Below are positions 59,398 through 64,000 of a DNA stretch of 64,000 bases, in pieces. The notes under the pieces were generated by a model, which had not been told where the DNA came from, searched no databases, and saw only the letters and a list, made by a program, of their open reading frames with translations. Both the position numbers and the translations under genes were made by a program. Position 1 is the stretch's first letter. Every line of letters begins with the position of its first letter. Source of the stretch: Paracentrotus lividus (lineage: Eukaryota; Echinodermata; Echinoidea; Camarodonta; Echinidae); contig CALNVZ010003435.1 in assembly GCA_940671915.1 (NCBI GenBank), positions 8,611,509 to 8,675,508 of the forward strand, given 5' to 3'.

Positions 59398-60258
59398 TGG
59401 AATGAAAATTGAAAACTTAATGTATGCAAGGACATCCATCCATTTGTAATTTTCTATGGCGAGTGAAGTAACAAAGACAAAGTCAAAGAGTGAAAGAACT
59501 TACAGGTATACGAGCATTAGAGTAACATTCAAAGGTAGATTTATATTACATATGAGGCCGTCCTTATGACGTGACATCATGCCTCATTTTGACTGCAACT
59601 GAACTTTGAAGGCTTTAATTTGTATTTATAATTTAGGCCAACTTTCAATTGCAGATTAGTTGATTAATCAAATTGATGCCTTCAATATTATTTATAGGGC
59701 CTACTGCCAGTAAAGTATGATACAGACTTAATCAGGCTTCAGTTTCAGAACTACAAATGTGCACTACATTAGGCCTTAGACTACCCATTATAAAACAGAG
59801 CGTATCCACCATGGGCATCGTGACTGAGTTGTGTTAACGTTATTTCATATACGGGGGAAAAAACAGGGCCTTGTCGGGGTAACCATGCAGAAAACTAGTA
59901 TTAAGTTGTCTTCATAAATTAAAAAAGTTGAATGAACGAGATACATTTGAATTATCAAATTTCATATGAAAAATCCAATTTAGTAAATGCAATTCTCTGA
60001 CCCCCGATCGTTGCCTATAGAGATCTAATAGGGCTTGTGTTTTAACGAAGGATTCAGCCGTTTATTTCTGGCGCTGCACAGAATACTAAAGTTAATTAGT
60101 AAGCAGAACGATTTAGTATTGGATTACCACACGTGCAATCCATGGCATTGTGCAAGATGGAGTTATTTTTTAAAGTTATTCAACTTCAAGCAAAAAGATT
60201 TTGCTTGAATTATTAAAAATGCGATTTTTGTATGAAGTTCAGTTTTATGAATGCTTAC

Positions 60259-60400
60259 CAATAATTCTTGAATTGTTCAGCCAGAATATGGAAGAAGTAT
60301 TCATGCACAGGGAAAACATCTTGGATAAAATAATGCTGTTTTTTGGTACGCCTGGTCAAAATATCGTGGACATCTAGAAAAAGAGTTACTTGGGTGGCGC
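60259..60400 (-). other. Probable 5' non-coding exon of the membrane-protein gene
   Basis: A strong minus-strand donor (TTATTG/GTAAGC) at 60259 pairs with an acceptor (TCTGCAG) ending at 59024, eight bases upstream of the coding ATG. The upstream limit is unknown; 60400 is only indicative. Confidence 0.4.
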
Positions 60401-60418
60401 GCGCACAGATAAACTCTT

Positions 60419-60465
60419 GGCCAATCAGATCGAGCGAGGTTCTTACGTCATAATTGATTGGATTC
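60419..60465 (-). promoter_or_regulatory. Candidate promoter motifs: CCAAT boxes and CRE-like site
   Basis: Within 45 bases lie CCAAT (60421-60425), ACGTCA (60445-60450) and an inverted CCAAT (ATTGG, 60457-60461), just upstream of the candidate first exon. The cluster fits a TATA-less animal promoter. Direction and activity are inferred. Confidence 0.3.
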
Positions 60466-60679
60466 ACTCACAGCATGGGACCGATGCACCTGTATTGAAC
60501 TACATAACAGTTACACAGGCGCTAGGTAGGCAACCTGTAACTGGGATCGGAGCCATGGATTGTTTGTTCGTTGTTTTGTTTGTAACGTTGTTTTCGTTTA
60601 GGCTTCATCTCCCGATGATTGTACCTCTTTATACATTGAGAAAGACTTTCATTTGTCCTTCCTTCTTGTTCTTCCTTCT

Positions 60680-61720
60680 TCATTTTTTTTTTTTTTTTTT
60701 TTTTTTTTTTGCCAGCCGATGGGGGGGGGGGGGGGGCCTTAAGGTAAGGTCAAATACGGGGCATATAATGCGCCCGTGATATTGTGTTATTAATCAGGCT
60801 ATAGCTCCGCCACTGGTAATCGGTTTCTGAATATGGTCATTCATATAAACATACGAGCACGAAGCGCGAGCAGAAAAAACAAAAATTGTCTTCACAGGCA
60901 GGGCGCCGGAACGTTTTAAAGTGGAGGGGCTGGGCCGAAAGTGGGGGGGGGGGCTGACTGAGGCTAAAAATCACAAATGTATGGTCATTTTTGCATTTTT
61001 GTACACGTTGGCTGAAAAAAGTGGGGGGGGGCTGTAGCCTCCCCCCCCCCAGCCCCCCGGCTCCGCGGCCCTGACAGGGACCTGAAACAAAGACTTTTGA
61101 ACTTTAATATAGTTTTCCCGGTCAAGTTTAAACTATCTCCGATCAATTTAAATTTCTTTCGAGCGCTTTCGTCCGGAATGTGATCGCGATTACAAATCTG
61201 CAATGAAATTCGTTTTGTGTAGCCAAAATCAAACACCGTACAATCCAATTGCAAATTGCGCCCCGTCGAATTTGCTGTTGTGAGCAGTCGCATTCGTCAA
61301 TGTTCGCTCAAATTCGTCCATTCGTAAAATTCCCGTTCTCTGGTGAATTCAAATTCGTTTTGGGGCATCCACTTTAGAAGTAACTGTATACAAATTGGAT
61401 GTTAGGTTCGGGTAGGAAAATAAATTTGGGAGGGGCCGTGAATGTTTTTGTCAGAAAAGAGGCTGATCATGGGATAGGGGGAGCCTAAGCTTGGAAACAC
61501 ACACGCACACAAAACAAAACAAACAAACGAGAACAAAAAACATAAGCTGATTATAATGTTTGCGTTTTTATCAGGTCAATAGACCAAGTGACAATTGAAT
61601 CAAGTATGTATTTATAAAATTCAGATTATACCAAATAGCTCGTAGACAGACGCGGCCCCAATCACCAGCAAAAACAAAACAAAAAAACAAAAACAAAACA
61701 AACTAGAGGGGCCGTCAAAG
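60680..61720. other. Intergenic stretch with T- and G-runs
   Basis: A T-run (60682-60710) and G-run (60721-60736) are followed by an inverted GCTCGCGCTTCGTGCTCG-type word near 60860 and C/G runs at 60940-61060. I see no gene. Confidence 0.5.
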
Positions 61721-61729
61721 GCGGCATAC

Positions 61730-62215
61730 CCACGCTTTGGTGGCGCTACAGAGTAGTTGTAATACTATACTATAGGGTCAAACTGAAATCTACAAAGAAT
61801 CTGCAGGGATCACCAATCATCACCTAAATCTAATCGATTCTTCCTTCACTATCAAAACAATCCCTGAAAATTTGGTGCAAATCCGTTCACCCGTTCTCTA
61901 GTTATCTTGTAGGATGGGGGTTGGGTGTCCGGACACTTAACAAAAATTCAGCCTGGTTTTGGTCTCAGGATTAGCCAAAAATATATGCTAATTCCTCTTA
62001 TTATCATCCATATTTGTTCTCCACAATATTTTCTAACATTTTGTGCTAAAAAAACTACATAGACATAGACTTGCTTGTAAACCTTTCAAATAGCTATTTA
62101 AAATTCAGTGTCCAGACATCCACCTGTCCGGACACCAATAACTGGGTATACACAAACAAACAAACATACGGAACCCTTTACAATACCTGCCGATTTCATC
62201 GGCGTGGTAGCGTCG
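61730..62215 (+). repeat. Dispersed repeat copy 1 (interrupted by a miniature element)
   Basis: From AGTAGTTGTAATACTATACT through CAAATCCGTTCACCCGTTCT to CATACGGAACCCTTTACAAT and TGCCGATTTCATCGGCG. It is a direct repeat of 62669-62925 but is interrupted at 61910 by the TA-bounded element. Confidence 0.8.
61910..62150. mobile_element. TA-bounded miniature element with GTGTCCGGACA ends, copy 2
   Basis: Homologous to 53801-54042 (about 241 bp). It is inserted at CTTGTA within dispersed repeat copy 1. The uninterrupted site is seen at 62821-62840 (TTATCTTGTAACACAAC), so TA is the duplicated target. Confidence 0.8.
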
Positions 62216-62668
62216 CCGCGCTCGGCTCGCACTCAGCTGAGCGGATGCAGTAATTCGCTCACCCATTTCACAATGCATTATGTGACTCTATGTAGGAACT
62301 GAGCCGAATTTACGTAAATTTTTACCTTTTTTCATGATTAAACACGAATATTGATACCCGATGCCTCTTTTTGCATAGATAGTTTGTTGAACATGACTTT
62401 GCAAGGTTTTTGCATGTCTATCGTAGTTATAAGTCTTTTTACGCGTGTGGTGATGATTTCGATTTTACCTGAATGCGCGTGTGATTGCAAGTTCGATATG
62501 TACACAAAGAGCGTCGATGTACAAAGATTCATTACCTTGCATTCGTCGTATGGATGGTTTTCCGCACACGACATACATAGATTGCGAGTGCAGGCTTGGG
62601 CCACGGCAAAACTCTGTCGATCCTCACCGTGATGCTTCCGTGCATGCGAGTTCTGTGCACGATGGCTA

Positions 62669-62925
62669 GAGTAGTTGTAATACTATACTATGGGGTCAAA
62701 ACTGAAATCTACAAAGAATCTTCAGGGATCAACCAATCATCACAAAATCCTAATCGATTCTTTCCTTTCACTATCCAACAATCCCTGAAAATTTGGTGCA
62801 AATCCGTTCACCCGTTCTCTAGTTATCTTGTAACACAACCAAACAAACAAACAAACAAACAAAAACAAACAAACATACGGAACCCTTTACAATACCCTGC
62901 CGATTTCATCGGCGTGGGTAGACAA
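62669..62925 (+). repeat. Dispersed repeat copy 2 (uninterrupted)
   Basis: Direct repeat of 61730-62215 without the inserted element, followed by AAC microsatellite and A/GA runs (62928-62985). Confidence 0.8.
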
Positions 62926-63004
62926 CAACAACAACAACAAAAAGGAAAGGAAAAAAAAAAAAAAAAAAAAGAGAGAGAGAAAAGATGCAAGATCGACAAT
63001 ATTA

Positions 63005-63145
63005 AATAATATTGACTGCCCTTGAGGGCAATATGGCATTAGTGCCTGAACTAGCATAATATTGCCCCGAGTCGAAGACGAGGCAATATGGTGCTAGTAA
63101 GGGCACTATATGCCATATTGCCCGAAAAAACCAGTCAATATTTTA
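63005..63145. mobile_element. Small palindromic element with AATAATATTGACTG ends
   Basis: The ends AATAATATTGACTG (63005) and CAGTCAATATTTTA (63145) are inverted, with nested inverted words GGGCAATATGGCAT and ATGCCATATTGCCC inside. 141 bp, no frame. Confidence 0.6.
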
Positions 63146-64000
63146 TTATTATCCTTCAACTACCTATCTCCAACATAGGATATATGAAACACACGTGTAG
63201 TCTACTTAACCACATATCCTAGCTGGTCTGGTACAACTGCTACAGTACAGTCATGCTATGTTGAATCCAAAATGTTCCACTGTCTTCATCAATATTAAAA
63301 TATCAAGGAATCAATTCCCCTCGAACATCATGCCTCGGATAATAATTTGCACAGAATGTGTCATTCAACGATCATAAAAGTTTGCTTTCTCAGGAATAAC
63401 GTTCAAAAACCGAAAAACTGATTAAACTGGGCATTTGTCGTGGGATTTTTTTTCTTTCTTTGTTTCTTCAGCATTCTGAGTTGAAGCATTGTGACGCAAT
63501 AATGCTTCTGTGCGTATCCATTGTCTTACTAATCTTTGTAAACGCGCATCAATTAAAATTCGCGTAGGACCCCCCGACCAGCCGGTCAACATTGTAAAAA
63601 GGCAAGCCTTACGTCAATGCGTGTTTTTTCAATGGGATTTTTTTATTCCCGGTCAATATGGCCAAATTACCTCATGATCGCTTTCATATATCGATATCAT
63701 ATCAAAACTGCGGTCGGTATGAATTTGCAATAGCCCGGTTCAGATGTCTTATAAGGGTAATAATGACCAATTAATATACCGTACCCCTGTGACCGTTACA
63801 TGATGACGTTCTGGATGACCGAATGCCGCAAAAGAAATTAACAAATTGTCCCTTTTCCTTACTAAAAGTGCCCTTTTTTCTTGGCTACAAAGGACATTTT
63901 TCATATTATGAAAAAAAAAACCTTTTTAAAAGGCCCACGGACAACTTTTTTGTAAAAAAGGGCACTCTTGTTACTAAAAAGAACCCATTTTCCTCCACAG
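63146..64000. other. Window end, non-coding
   Basis: No exon seen. From about 63845 onward there is another AAAAGTGCCC/GGGCACTTTT repeat, the family also seen at 33950-34120, 35735-35890, 38860-39000 and 40620-40790. It is cut by the window edge. Confidence 0.5.

Noticed and set aside
62338-62632. Overlapping 88-93 codon frames on both strands
   Set aside because: They lie between repeat copies, both strands are open, and there are no splice or domain features.
1-64000. CRISPR arrays, operons, phage or other prokaryotic systems; tRNA and rRNA genes
   Set aside because: The window is intron-bearing animal DNA. The tandem arrays lack repeat-spacer structure, and I saw no convincing tRNA or rRNA sequence, although short RNA genes could be missed by eye.

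Overview
This is a gene-poor, intron-rich, repeat-dense animal nuclear DNA window. It contains GT-AG introns, AT-rich spacers, microsatellites, long G/C homopolymers and many miniature inverted-repeat elements. The recognisable genes are animal orthologues (DHRS4, DAD1, TP53RK) plus a GT47 exostosin-family glycosyltransferase. Together with the repeat style this suggests a marine invertebrate deuterostome, probably an echinoderm. That taxonomic call is an inference. Two 25-N gaps (11595-11619 and 38761-38785) show a scaffolded draft, and several coding exons carry single-base frame errors typical of unpolished sequence.

Layout. 1-11594: the 5' coding exon of the GT47 gene (2265-2443, +) sits in the left arm of a large inverted duplication (1590-4250 / 8949-11594). 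The spacer holds a GGGTGCA minisatellite and three phase-compatible minus-strand exons of an unrecognised gene. 11620-18615: a 1.39-kb terminal-inverted-repeat element, then the large 3' exon of the GT47 gene (16649-17969, +). Its splice phase matches the first exon exactly and gives a 499-residue type II membrane enzyme. 22.1-24.0 kb: a frame-damaged multi-exon gene (+) encoding a basic repeat region, a coiled-coil-like segment and a tandem C-terminal repeat. 25.9-30.1 kb: DAD1 (-), two exons. 30.9-43.8 kb: a second large inverted duplication (30872-35946 / 38786-43795). TP53RK (-) has exon 1 in the spacer and exon 2 in the left arm, with an inverted copy of exon 2 in the right arm. 45.95-54.5 kb: complete nine-exon DHRS4 (-), 278 residues, ending in the peroxisomal signal Ser-Arg-Leu. 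57.1-60.4 kb: a complete three-coding-exon gene (-) for an unrecognised 240-residue single-pass membrane protein. 60.5-64 kb: dispersed repeats and nested miniature transposons.

The genes do not form an operon or shared pathway. DAD1 (ER N-glycosylation) and the GT47 enzyme (probably Golgi) both concern glycans, TP53RK belongs to the tRNA-modifying KEOPS complex, and DHRS4 is a peroxisomal carbonyl/retinal reductase. The most notable items are the novel membrane-protein gene, the first exon that is phase-compatible with two different downstream exon sets, the two large palindromes that each abut a gap, and several TTAA- or TA-bounded miniature elements, one of them eight bases from a DHRS4 splice donor.
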